Shown here in pieces: positions 8,751 to 17,225 of a stretch of 64,000 nucleotides of DNA. Numbering within the stretch: the stretch's first letter is position 1; each line of letters begins with the position of its first letter. The position numbers were made by a program, and so were the translations under genes. The stretch is from CAVRUD01 sp963724285 (GTDB lineage: Bacteria; Chloroflexota; Chloroflexia; Thermomicrobiales; UBA6265), in NCBI GenBank assembly GCA_963724285.1, contig CAVRUD010000030.1, positions 434,001-498,000 of the forward strand, written 5' to 3'. The notes beneath the pieces are model-generated. The model did not search any database. It was not told the DNA's origin and was given only the letters and a program-made list of their open reading frames with translations.

Positions 8751-9128
8751 ATGGAGATCGGCAACGGTGTCACCCTCGTTCCCCTCGGAGAGCAGGCGGA
8801 GTCACCCGGTGGCGGGCAACAGGATCTCCGCGGCCGCCGAGTCTTCGACAAGGCCGGTGAGGAGATCGGGAATGTCCGTGACCTCCTGCTGGATGGTGCC
8901 AACGGCCAGATCCGGTACCTGATCGTCGCCGCCGACTACACGATCGACACCACCCTGCGCGAGTTTGTGATTCCGGTCGACGCTATTGCCCGGTTGGAGC
9001 CCGATCGCCTCTTCCTGGACCACCTTCGGGGACGCGTCCTCAGTGGACCGCTCTATGATCCCGCCGCTCCACCCCCGCCCGACTTTTGGGACGGGCTCAA
9101 CGCCTATTACGGATACGAGTCCAGTTAG
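8751..9128 (+). CDS. PRC-barrel domain protein
   Basis: A 125-residue protein. After a short polar N-terminus it has a PRC-barrel (about residues 25-85: LRGRRVFDKAGEEIGNVRDLLLDG, RYLIVAADYTIDT and FVIPVDAI). A short tail rich in Pro and aromatic residues follows (PPPPDFWDGLNAYYGYESS). PRC barrels in such small proteins are usually stress or RNA/protein binding modules. ATG at 8751 with a CAGGAG site. It is followed 100 bp later by a DUF2171 gene on the same strand. Confidence 0.8.
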   Translation: MEIGNGVTLVPLGEQAESPGGGQQDLRGRRVFDKAGEEIGNVRDLLLDGANGQIRYLIVAADYTIDTTLREFVIPVDAIARLEPDRLFLDHLRGRVLSGPLYDPAAPPPPDFWDGLNAYYGYESS

Positions 9129-9227
9129 ACCGCCTCGCTACCACCAGGGGGATGGCAAGCGTTCTGCGAGACGAATCGTTAACCGGCCAAACCGCCGAAA
9201 CAGCGTTCGCGAAAGGACGTCAGCGCC

Positions 9228-9569
9228 ATGACCCTCAGCAACATCCAGGACATCCGAGAACACATGCCGGTCATCTGCTCGGACGGCGGCCGTTGCGGCA
9301 CGGTCGACCGGGTCGAGGGCAACAGCATCAAGTTGACGAAGGACGATCTGGGCCACCATCACTGGATCCCCGCCGACTGGGTGACCCGAGTCGACCAGGA
9401 CGTCCAAGTCGACCGCCCCATCGGTCAGGTCAGGCGCGATTGGTCGATGAGTCCGCCGTCGAGCACACCCGGCGGCGGACCGATCGCAATGCCGCCCGCC
9501 ATGGACCCCGCCAAGAACCCGACGACCACGGGCATGGAAGGTGCCGAAGGTTCCGTATCCGGGTCCTGA
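9228..9569 (+). CDS. DUF2171 domain protein
   Basis: A 113-residue protein. Residues 1-66 form a DUF2171 domain (IREHMPVICSDGG, GTVDRVEGNSIKL, HHWIPADWVTRVD), a PRC-barrel-like fold of unknown function. The remaining 45 residues are a disordered Pro/Gly/Met-rich tail. A second copy without the tail lies at 11118-11360. DUF2171 proteins are common in Chloroflexota and alphaproteobacteria and are thought to be stress related, but no role is proven. Confidence 0.82.
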   Translation: MTLSNIQDIREHMPVICSDGGRCGTVDRVEGNSIKLTKDDLGHHHWIPADWVTRVDQDVQVDRPIGQVRRDWSMSPPSSTPGGGPIAMPPAMDPAKNPTTTGMEGAEGSVSGS

Positions 9570-9820
9570 AGCTCGTTGTGGAAGCTTTGTCCGCACACCC
9601 TCTAAGCCTCGGTAATCTCACGGTACCATAGTGGTGTCGCCCGGGCGGACCGGCGCCGCCCTCCTGCCGTGCGCCCGGGCAGCTGGCACCTGCGGCCAAC
9701 CCTTACGACGAGCGCTTTAGGTCCGACGCGCCCCGACTTCCTCGCGCCGATACGGACGTCAACGTTTCCGCCTCCGACCCATTAGCCTCTGTTCCGACCT
9801 CGTCGCGGCATCACAGCCGG

Positions 9821-10214
9821 CTATGCGGGCAATTGGACGAGAACGAGTTCGTTGCCGCAGTTGTCGCGAACGTGCGCAAAGGACGCTCTGGCGGCGTCCA
9901 CCTCTGGGCCCTTGATCGGTCGCACGCCAAGAATGGCGAGACGGGCCAGATCGGCCCGCCAAGTCGTCCGTGTAGAGGACCAATGCCGGCTTGTCCGCGG
10001 TTTGGCGGCCCACTCGGGCTACAGCTTCCGGTGTCGTCGCGCGAATCAGCCACAGTCCGGCGCCTTCCTGCCCGCCCAGGCCGATATGAACCGCGCGAAA
10101 TCCTGGGTGAAGCTCCTCATCGAATATCGTCTCGAAGCCGAATGCATCGGCGTAGAACGCTTTCGTTTCGTCGAGGTCCTTCACCAGTACGGTCGCGCGT
10201 CCGAGCGATACCAT
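9821..10214 (-). pseudogene. VOC/glyoxalase-fold protein, frameshifted
   Basis: The N-terminal part from 10214 (MVSLGRATVLVKDLDETKAF ...) reads as a VOC-fold protein to LYTDDL. The match continues in another minus frame as DLARLAILGVRPIKGPEV ... NCGNELVLVQLP and stops at 9821. A one-base indel near 9955-9965 therefore separates two good halves of a roughly 130-residue protein. VOC proteins are small metal enzymes or binding proteins; the substrate is not predictable. The reading may be intact if the indel is an assembly error. Confidence 0.72.
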
Positions 10215-10366
10215 CCATTCCCAATCTAGATCGACATTCGAGCCTACTTGACCTGCTCTCACACGGGAACTGCCCGTGACCGCCTACTTTAGGCACGGAC
10301 CGACAAAGAACAATCCCGGACTTCACCGTTTGCGAGACCGACCGACGGGAGGCTCATAAAGCAGCG

Positions 10367-10394
10367 CCGCCCCCGGACAAATGGCCGGGGGCGG
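10367..10394 (-). terminator. GC-rich hairpin downstream of the SRPBCC gene
   Basis: A perfect 10-bp stem (CCGCCCCCGG at 10367-10376 and CCGGGGGCGG at 10385-10394) with an 8-nt loop, 39 bp past the stop of the minus-strand SRPBCC gene. No long T run follows, so the call rests on the hairpin and its position. Confidence 0.55.
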
Positions 10395-10432
10395 TATCTA
10401 TTGCCTGCGAACGTAAGCGGTTGGCTGGCCAG

Positions 10433-10909
10433 CTACCTGGCGCCGTGCTCAACCTGCCCACCGTGGATCTCGCCTCGCCAAGCGCCGGTTTCGGTCCCGC
10501 GCTCCTCGATGAACTGCTTGAATCGCTTCAGATCACCTTCGACGCGCCGGTCCATGACGCCCATGGCATCTCCCGCCTTCTCGACGACGCCCTTCGGGTC
10601 GTAGCCAATCTCGACGGATACCCTGGTCGTGTTCGGATTTACCGGCGTGAACGAGACCCGACCGGAGTTCTCGGCGCCGCTCGTGCTTCGCCAGGCGATC
10701 ATGCGATCCGGCGATTGCTCGATGATCTCGGCGGTCCACTTCTCGGTTTTCCCAGCGATCTTCGCCTTCCATTCGAGGCGTTTGTCGCTCACCTGGCGAA
10801 CCTCTTCAACGCCCTCCATGAAGAGCGGGAACGATTCGAACTGGGTCCACTGGTCGTAAGCGGTCCGGACTGGAACATTGACATCAATGGTCTTTTCGGT
10901 GCTTGCCAC
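10433..10909 (-). CDS. SRPBCC-family (polyketide cyclase-like) protein
   Basis: A 158-residue START/SRPBCC-fold protein with a hydrophobic ligand cavity. The typical N-terminus is IDVNVPVRTAYDQWTQFESF, followed by FMEGVEEVRQV and WTAEIIEQSPDRMIAWRS. The GTG at 10909 is preceded by AAAGGAGG at good spacing, which decides the start. Proteins of this group are often annotated as cyclase/dehydrase or oligoketide cyclase, but the ligand is unknown. It faces the second DUF2171 gene divergently; the roughly 208-bp gap should hold both promoters. Confidence 0.85.
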   Translation of the reverse strand: MASTEKTIDVNVPVRTAYDQWTQFESFPLFMEGVEEVRQVSDKRLEWKAKIAGKTEKWTAEIIEQSPDRMIAWRSTSGAENSGRVSFTPVNPNTTRVSVEIGYDPKGVVEKAGDAMGVMDRRVEGDLKRFKQFIEERGTETGAWRGEIHGGQVEHGAR

Positions 10910-11117
10910 ATTGGCCTCCTTTGCCTTGGAGATGGATTGGTGAAGACACTTCTGCCTCCAGTTCCGCCACCTTCATCCAAATTACCGGCAAGAATCGTGC
11001 CTCGCTTCATGTTCGTACACAGTTCTCCATATTTTTTCATTCTCGTAATGGCGTGGCATGGCATCTGCGGAGTGGTTACTAGGCAATATTGCCTGTTCCG
11101 ATGGAGGAACGACCTTT

Positions 11118-11360
11118 ATGGCGACAAGAACTCCAGTCAACATCGATGCTATCCGCGAGCACATGCCGGTCGTCTGCTCGGACGGCGGTCAGTTTGCCAC
11201 CGTGGACCATATAGACGGCAACTCGATCAAGTTGACCAGGGACGAGAACGGCCAGCACCACTGGATTCCGTTCGATTGGGTCACTCGGGTGGACCAACAC
11301 GTTCACGTCGACCGACCGGGCGAGCAGGCCATGAAGGACTGGTCGACCTCTCGGATCTAG
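11118..11360 (+). CDS. DUF2171 domain protein, short paralogue
   Basis: An 80-residue protein made of a single DUF2171 domain (IREHMPVVCSDGGQFATVD, GNSIKL, HHWIPFDWVTRVDQHVHV). It is very similar to residues 1-66 of the protein at 9228-9569 but lacks its tail. ATG at 11118 with an ATGGAGG-type ribosome site. Function unknown. The two copies bracket the broken VOC gene and the SRPBCC gene, suggesting a local duplication. Confidence 0.82.
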   Translation: MATRTPVNIDAIREHMPVVCSDGGQFATVDHIDGNSIKLTRDENGQHHWIPFDWVTRVDQHVHVDRPGEQAMKDWSTSRI

Positions 11361-11487
11361 ATACTGGCTTGGACTGAGCGTGAGGAGGTGCGCGATGCGC
11401 AACCCGATTCGGGCAGTACGGACGGCCTAATCTGAGCCCCAAGCGATAAGCGGTTCACCTTCGTACACACGGGCTAATGGCAAGCGA

Positions 11488-11519
11488 AACGGGGCGGGGA
11501 GTAATCTCCCTGCCCCGTT
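11488..11519. terminator. Bidirectional terminator hairpin
   Basis: A 14-bp stem with one G-T wobble (AACGGGGCGGGGAG / CTCCCTGCCCCGTT) and a 4-nt loop. It lies between the plus-strand DUF2171 gene and the minus-strand MFS gene, both of which end towards it. Confidence 0.7.
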
Positions 11520-11559
11520 CGTGTGTGCCGAATATAACGCGGTCGCTTGTACGGAGGAT

Positions 11560-13236
11560 CTAGTCCGCCGTGACGATGATCGGGGCCGTGCTTGCCTCGG
11601 ATTCGCCGATGGACTCAGCGGCCGGGCGGGTTGCCGTGCGGGGCATCGGGTTGCGGATGAAGTAGGCCAACACACCGGCGACGGCGCAGGCGAAGGCACC
11701 GACCAAGAAAGTGTTGTGGAGACTGTCGATAAAGGCCAACTGGACGTCGCGCATGACGGCACCGAGTACGTCGGCAGGGATAATCCCCGGAATGAGATCG
11801 AACCGGCTCTCCTTGGCAAGGGTAACCGTTTGGGCCTGTGTGGCCGGATCGAGCGACGTCTCCGCCAGGCGATCCGCCGTGTGGGTTCCGATCTGGGTAG
11901 CGAGCACCGAGCCGAGGACGGCGATACCAAGCACCTGACCGACGTTGCGCATCGTGTTGATGATGCCGGAGGCGCTACCCGCAATCCGCGGCGGCACATC
12001 GGCCATGGCGGCGGCGGTCATCGGGGCGAAGGTCAGGCCCATGCCGGTGCCGGCAACGATCAGGGCTGGCAGCAGGTGCAACCAGTCGGTCTGCAGGTCA
12101 ACCCGGTCGACGATGAAGACGATGCCAACGGTCACGAGCGTGAGGCCCGTCACCATGATCCAGCGTGCGCCGATCTTGTCGGTCAACCGCCCAGCGATCG
12201 GCGCGGCAACCATGATCATCAGGGACATCGGCGTCATGGTTAGGCCGGCCTTGATCGGAGAAAAGTCGAGGACGCCCTGGAGGAAGAGGGTCATTGGGAA
12301 GAAGATGCCGAGCATCCCGAACGACACGATCAGGGAGATGACGGCGCCGATCGAGAAGTTCCGAAGTCTTGAACAGTTCGAGCTTCATCATCGGATCGGC
12401 GACGCGATTCTCCCACCAGACGAATGCGGCCAGCAGCACGACGCTCAGGGCGTAGAGGCCGAGGATCAGCGGGCTGGTCCAGCCCTCTTTATTGCCTTCG
12501 ATCGATGCGTAGACGAGGGCGAAGATGCCGACCCCAGAGAGGACCAGCCCGCCCCAATCGATCTGCTTCGTCGCCAGCGGATCGACCGATTCCGGCACGA
12601 TCTCCCGCGTCGCCCACAGGGCGACGGCGCCGACCGGCAGGTTGATCAGGAAGACCCATTCCCAGGCGAATTCGGTGACGATCAGGCCGCCGATGATCGG
12701 CCCGGTGACGGCACCAAGCGCGACGACCGCGCCCCAGATGCCCATCGCGGCCCCGCGCTTCTCGGCAGGGAAGGCGACGGTCAGGAGGGAGAGCGACTGC
12801 GGCATCATGAATGCGCCGCCGATCCCCTGGATGACGCGGGCGCCGATCAGGACCGAGATACTGGAGACACCGAGAAGGTCGCCGATCCAGACCGAGGCCC
12901 CACAGAGGGCGGAGGCCAAGGTAAAGATCGTGATCCCGAGCATGAACAGCTTCTTGCGGCCGAAGACATCGCCCAGGCGGCCAAAGGAGAGCAGCAGGAC
13001 GGCGAAGGACAGGATGTAACTATCCAGGACCCACTGGATCTGGGTCAGATCCGCGTCGAGCGATTCCTGGATCTCGCGCTGGGCGACGTTGACGATCGTC
13101 GTATCCAGCAAGAGCATGAAGACTGCCGTGCAGAGCACCACCAGCACCAGCCAGGGATTACGCTCCCCTGTACCGGCACCAGTTCCTCCGCCCGAGATTC
13201 CGCCCGCTGCACGGGCGGACGCGACAGGTTGAGACA
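11560..13236 (-). CDS. DHA2-family MFS multidrug efflux transporter, frameshifted
   Basis: A membrane transporter of the EmrB/QacA type, about 555 residues over the full span. The first part, from the start at 13236 (ribosome site GGAGGG), has the first helix with LLLDTTIVNVA, motif A GRLGDVFGRKK and motif C-like GAVTGPIIGGLI. The second frame continues from NFSIGAVISLI through GLTFAPMTAAAM to the stop at 11560. One extra base at 12361-12368 separates the frames (LFKT|RNFS expected). It lies directly downstream of a MarR repressor gene on the same strand, the usual arrangement for a drug pump controlled by MarR. Confidence 0.85.
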
Positions 13237-13304
13237 TCGAGTTCCCTCCACCCGGTGAACTTGCCGGGGTTCGTGTTCCCAGTGACTGAGATCGATTGGA
13301 TGAG

Positions 13305-13853
13305 TTAGCTCGCCGCCTCTCGAGCCACCGACCAACTGTCTGACGAAACGCAGGCCGTGACGGCAGCGGCATCGACCTGTTCCCGAAGCACCCCGACCAG
13401 CACGTTGAGCGCGTTGACGAAGACCGCGTGGTCTTCGGCGGGGAGGCGGGCAAAGGTTTCACGCATTTGGCGCTGGCGAATGGCCCACATTTCATCCGCC
13501 AGACACCGTCCCTGCTCGGTGAGCGCGATCATGACCCGCCGTCGGTCGGCGGGATCGGGCTGACGCTCGATGAGCGAGCGTTCGGCCAGCCGGTCGACCG
13601 CCTCGGACGCGGTCGCCATGGCGATACCAAGCCCGTTCGCAAGTTCACCGACTGTGCACGGGGCGTGGTGGGCAAGAAACGCCATCGCTTTGATCTGCGG
13701 CACCGTCAACCCCTCGAGGCGGGGATGTCGCGCGATCGAGGCAATAAGACACTTGCCGATCTCGGGCAGGAGCAAGATCGCCTCATTAAGGAGACGCTCG
13801 TCGCTCTGATCTGTGGCATCGTCGACAGGCGGGGGTACAAGACCGGTGACCAT
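13305..13853 (-). CDS. MarR-family transcriptional regulator
   Basis: A 182-residue winged-helix regulator. Core segments are LTVPQIKAMAFLA, CTVGELANGLGIAMATASE (recognition helix) and the wing DPADRRRVMIALTEQG, with dimerising helices at both ends. It probably represses itself and the DHA2 efflux gene 68 bp downstream; ligand binding would release it. A 6-bp inverted repeat just upstream of its start is a candidate operator. Function by family and context. Confidence 0.9.
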   Translation of the reverse strand: MVTGLVPPPVDDATDQSDERLLNEAILLLPEIGKCLIASIARHPRLEGLTVPQIKAMAFLAHHAPCTVGELANGLGIAMATASEAVDRLAERSLIERQPDPADRRRVMIALTEQGRCLADEMWAIRQRQMRETFARLPAEDHAVFVNALNVLVGVLREQVDAAAVTACVSSDSWSVAREAAS

Positions 13854-13875
13854 GTATTCCTTTCGGGCTCCGAAC

Positions 13876-13892
13876 TATTCGTTATCCGAATA
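13876..13892. promoter_or_regulatory. Candidate MarR operator
   Basis: TATTCG-TTATC-CGAATA, an inverted repeat with perfect 6-bp arms and a 5-bp centre, lies 22 bp upstream of the marR start codon. Size and position fit a MarR dimer site for autorepression of the marR-efflux operon. Inference only. Confidence 0.5.
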
Positions 13893-14111
13893 CTACGGAG
13901 TCCGAACGATCTTGTCAACCTCCGGCGCAAGCGTTCGTTGACGCGGGGGGTGCGCCCTCCTACCATCAGGATCTGGCTGTGGGACGCTGGCGGGCGGTTT
14001 CGAGCAGTTGGGTCGTCTATGACATGGTCATAACGACCCAAGGACCCCGGCATCGCTCCCGCTCCACCGCCCCATCCGGCACAGTCCGCCTCCAAATCCA
14101 CTCACCCGACG

Positions 14112-14262
14112 GCCACCTTCCTGCTTTCACCGCGAACCCCATTGATCGGGCATCAGCGTGAAACGGACGAGGTCCGCAGTCTGTTGGACGAGCACCGGCG
14201 CCGGCTTGTCACGGTCGTCGGGCCCGGCGGCGTCGGCAAGACTCGGCTCGCCTGGATGGCGG
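14112..14262 (+). pseudogene. Fragment of an AfsR/LuxR-type NB-ARC ATPase
   Basis: About 50 residues in one frame read TPLIGHQRETDEVRSLL then VTVVGPGGVGKTRLAW, the start of the ATPase domain in proteins like that at 44505-47210 (TPLIGRAREL ... GPGGVGKTRLA). The frame then loses similarity, and none of the remaining ATPase, TPR or HTH parts follows. This is a remnant of a much larger gene. The rest of the 13893-14328 interval shows nothing else recognisable. Confidence 0.55.
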
Positions 14263-14328
14263 CTTCCGGGTTGCGGCCGTGGCCGCGGCCTTGCAGCAAG
14301 GGCTCTCTGAAGCAGTGCAGCGCCGTGC

Positions 14329-15228
14329 GTGCATTTCCGCATTGCCCGGAGACGGCGACATCAAGGGGGAAATGAATGGCGGTCTCTTCCATCCCCGCCC
14401 GGGACTCCCGGGCCGATAGCCGTTATCCGGCTCTGGACGCACAACATCTTTGCCGATCGCGCCGGCTGGGACGATCGCCGTCGCGTCCTGATCGATGGGG
14501 TGCGCGAGCTCCAACCCGACCTGGTGAACCTGCAAGAGACGGTAGTCACCGAGGAGTACGATCAGGTGGCTGATATCCTGGGTGATGGCTTTCATATCGT
14601 CTATTCCCGCGCCCGCGAAACGGGAGGGCAGGGAATCTCGATTGGGAGCCGATGGCCGATCACGGCGGTGCACGAGCTTGACCTGTCCGTGGTGAGCGCG
14701 CGAACGGGTGACTTTGCCTGCACCACCTTGATCGCCGAGATCGAAGCCCCGCCCCCGTTCGGACCGCTGCTCCTGGCCAACCATTTTCCCGACTATCAGG
14801 TCGATCACGAACTGGAGCGGGAGCGGCAGACGGTCATCGCGGCCCGCGCCCTGGAGAACTTGGTGGCGAAGCGGCCTATGCACGTCCTGCTCGCCGGTGA
14901 TCTGGACGCCGAGCCAGACGCCGCCAGCCTACGGTTCCTGATTGGCAAGCAATCACTCGACGGCCTCAGCGTTTGCTACCGCAACGCTTGGGACAGCGCC
15001 CACCCAGGCGTGCCGGGGCACACTTTCTCTCCCGAAAACCCGCTGGCGCCGCCCGACTGGCCATTCCGCCGGATCGACCACATCCTGGTCCGCTGTGGCC
15101 GCCACGGCGGCCCGACCCTACGCATCACCGGTTGCGAGATCACCTTCGCCGAACCGATCGATGGCGTCGTCGCCAGCGACCATTACGGCCTCGTCGCCGA
15201 CCTGACGCTCCCGCAGGAATCCGCCTAG
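14329..15228 (+). CDS. Endonuclease/exonuclease/phosphatase-family protein
   Basis: An EEP-fold metal-dependent hydrolase (DNase I/sphingomyelinase-like), about 270 residues of recognisable domain. Motifs: RLWTHNIFAD (metal Asn), PDLVNLQETVV (metal Glu), LLAGDLDAEPDA (catalytic Asp and Asn-like region), RRIDHILVR and VVASDHYGLVAD (catalytic SDHxG). No signal peptide. The start is uncertain: 14329 is a GTG with no clear ribosome site, and the first 25-30 residues do not look like the family, so the 5' end may have been rearranged with the neighbouring ATPase fragment. Confidence 0.78.
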   Translation: MHFRIARRRRHQGGNEWRSLPSPPGTPGPIAVIRLWTHNIFADRAGWDDRRRVLIDGVRELQPDLVNLQETVVTEEYDQVADILGDGFHIVYSRARETGGQGISIGSRWPITAVHELDLSVVSARTGDFACTTLIAEIEAPPPFGPLLLANHFPDYQVDHELERERQTVIAARALENLVAKRPMHVLLAGDLDAEPDAASLRFLIGKQSLDGLSVCYRNAWDSAHPGVPGHTFSPENPLAPPDWPFRRIDHILVRCGRHGGPTLRITGCEITFAEPIDGVVASDHYGLVADLTLPQESA

Positions 15229-15483
15229 GTAAGCCAAGTCAACTCCAACCGATATTCCAGTAGCTTAAGCATCCCAACTACCTGCGTAGACCGCCCTGCA
15301 TGACCGTCACCCAGGATTACATGATCCCACTGATGGCGCGACCCCGCGCGCTTGTCATTCTGATGACATCGCTCGCAGCCCTGGACGTGAACCGGTAACG
15401 AACCGGGCGCGCAAGCACGTCAAATCCCGGCTCGTTCCACTCTCACTACAAGGGTCCAAGGACCCCTCGAAAGGAATTCCAAC

Positions 15484-17097
15484 GTGTCTCTTCGCGTTCC
15501 CTCGACCGCGTTTCGCCGCTCTATGCGCCCGTTGCGGCGCGTCGCCTTCAGCGCCGCGCTGCTCGTTCTCGTGCTCTAATTGCTGCCCGCGGCTCAATCC
15601 CGGGCCATCGCCCAGGTCGACGATGTTGACCTAACCGGCCCGTCCTTGGCGGGCGACAACGCCGAAGTCGTCGCCCAGGGCATCGATTCGCTCCCGAGCG
15701 GTGATATCGCCTGGCGCATCGTCGAAGACACCGCCGAAACGGTCGGCGCCGCCGGTTACGAAGAGCGGGCCCTTGGCTTCGCGATTGCGACCGAAGACGC
15801 CCTGCTCCTGACCGATGAGGTCACTGGCGCCCGCACCCGACTGGCGAGCGGCGAAGCCGCCTTCACCGCCGAAGGGACCGTCCAGCGCCGCGAGAGCCTG
15901 GGCGCAGCCGATACCTCCTACCTGCGGATCGGTCTCGTGCCAGCCGCGGAAGCCAGCAACCCCAACGGCGACACCCTGGTCTTTGCCGGCGATGCCTTCG
16001 CGGCCCCGACCGGCGACCGCGAGATCGAACTGATCGCCGCGAAGCTTGAGGACGGGGAGTCCACCGCCGTCCGCGCCTCGAACCCGGCGCTCATCATCGT
16101 CCTGTCGGGAGCCGCCACTATCGGCAACAGCGACCTGGCCGCCGGTGACGCCACCATCTTGGACGGCACGTTCGACATTGAAGCCGGCGAGGATGGCACC
16201 CGCGTTCTGGTTGCCATGATCGGCGCAGAGATCCCGGCCTCCCCCTCAAGCCCGAGCGCCGATGCCTCGCCGGTCGCGACGCAGGTGCCCGTCTCGGATG
16301 ACGACGACTCCTCCGTCAATTCCAGCCGGATCATCGTCCTCACCGAACTCTGCCCGGCCGGTGTGACCATCGAGCAGGCCCAGGACACCAGCAACGGCGA
16401 CCCGTGCTTCGCTGGGGAAGCCGTCACGGCCATGACCGTGACCGTGACCAACCTGGAGACCGGCGAAAGCGTCGCCTCCGGCGTTGACCCGGCCAACGCA
16501 TCCGCTTACTTCCCGGACCTGCCGGCCGGTCCGTACCAGGTCGTCCTCGACTCCGGCGCCGAACTGGGCCACACCGTCGGCTTCTGCGGCGGCCAGGACC
16601 GCAGCGCTGACCTCACCCAGGTAGCGTTCGATGCCAGCGTCGTCAACCTCGACCTGCCCGAGGATCGTGAGTACCTATGCGTCACCCGCACTGTCCAACT
16701 CGGCGGCGATGCGGGCTCGAGCGAACCGACCAACACCGGCACGATCGAGGCGTCCTTCTACGCCTGCCCGGCGGGCGTGACGTTCGCCACGCTCTACTCC
16801 CCGGACTGCACCCTCATCACGGACGGCTTCGACTTCGGCTTCCAGGGCGACACCGAACTGCACCTCGCGGACGCGTCGTTCGACGGGAGCGCCTTTACCT
16901 GGTCCGGCCTGACCATCAATCAGGACATTTCGTCCGGCGTCTCCTACTCGAACATGGTGTACGCCTACCCGGCCGGCTACGACTGGTTCGCCTTCACCAC
17001 CGACGGCACACTGATCCAGGAGCCCCACGCGGGCGGATTCTCCCTCACCCCGGATCGACCGTCCGCCGCGCTCGTCGTCTACTTCATCTCGAAGTAA
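15484..17097 (+). CDS. Exported protein with cupin-like half, stop codon in signal peptide
   Basis: Downstream of 15580 the frame encodes about 505 residues. An N-terminal region (GFAIATEDALLLTDE ..., PALIIVLSGAATI) looks like a double-stranded beta-helix. Then come a Ser/Pro linker, an acidic DDDDSS stretch and a Cys-containing beta-rich C-terminus with two LCPAGVTIEQA / ACPAGVTFATL repeats. In the same frame, a GTG at 15484 with an AAAGGAATT site starts a perfect signal peptide (RRVAFSAALLVLVL). This is cut by TAA at 15577-15579, and the normal cleavage region LLPAAQSRAIAQ follows. So the gene is either a nonsense mutant, or carries a sequencing error, or starts weakly at TTG 15580 without its signal. 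Function unknown. Confidence 0.65.
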
Positions 17098-17115
17098 ACC
17101 CAGGTCCAATTTCCA

Positions 17116-17166
17116 CCGAAGAGAGCGAGCGCCGGACCTTGTGGCCCCGGCGCTCGCTCTCTTCGG
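17116..17166 (+). terminator. Strong terminator hairpin
   Basis: A perfect 20-bp inverted repeat (17116-17135 and 17147-17166; arms start CCGAAGAGAGCG and end CGCTCTCTTCGG) with an 11-nt loop, 18 bp after the stop of the exported cupin-like protein. Followed by TTGTT. It separates this gene from the M1-type peptidase. Confidence 0.8.
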
Positions 17167-17225
17167 TTGTTCCGGCAATCCTGCTAGGATCACACTCATT
17201 CCAGGCTGGAGTATCACGTTTGACA

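Noticed and set aside
11945..13258. 437-codon plus-strand frame opposite the MFS gene
   Set aside because: Asp/Arg/Gly-rich translation of the reverse of a membrane protein; no ribosome site.
15352..15367. GTCAT-TCTG-ATGAC palindrome before the exported cupin-like gene
   Set aside because: Only 5-bp arms and no neighbouring regulator; too weak to call an operator.
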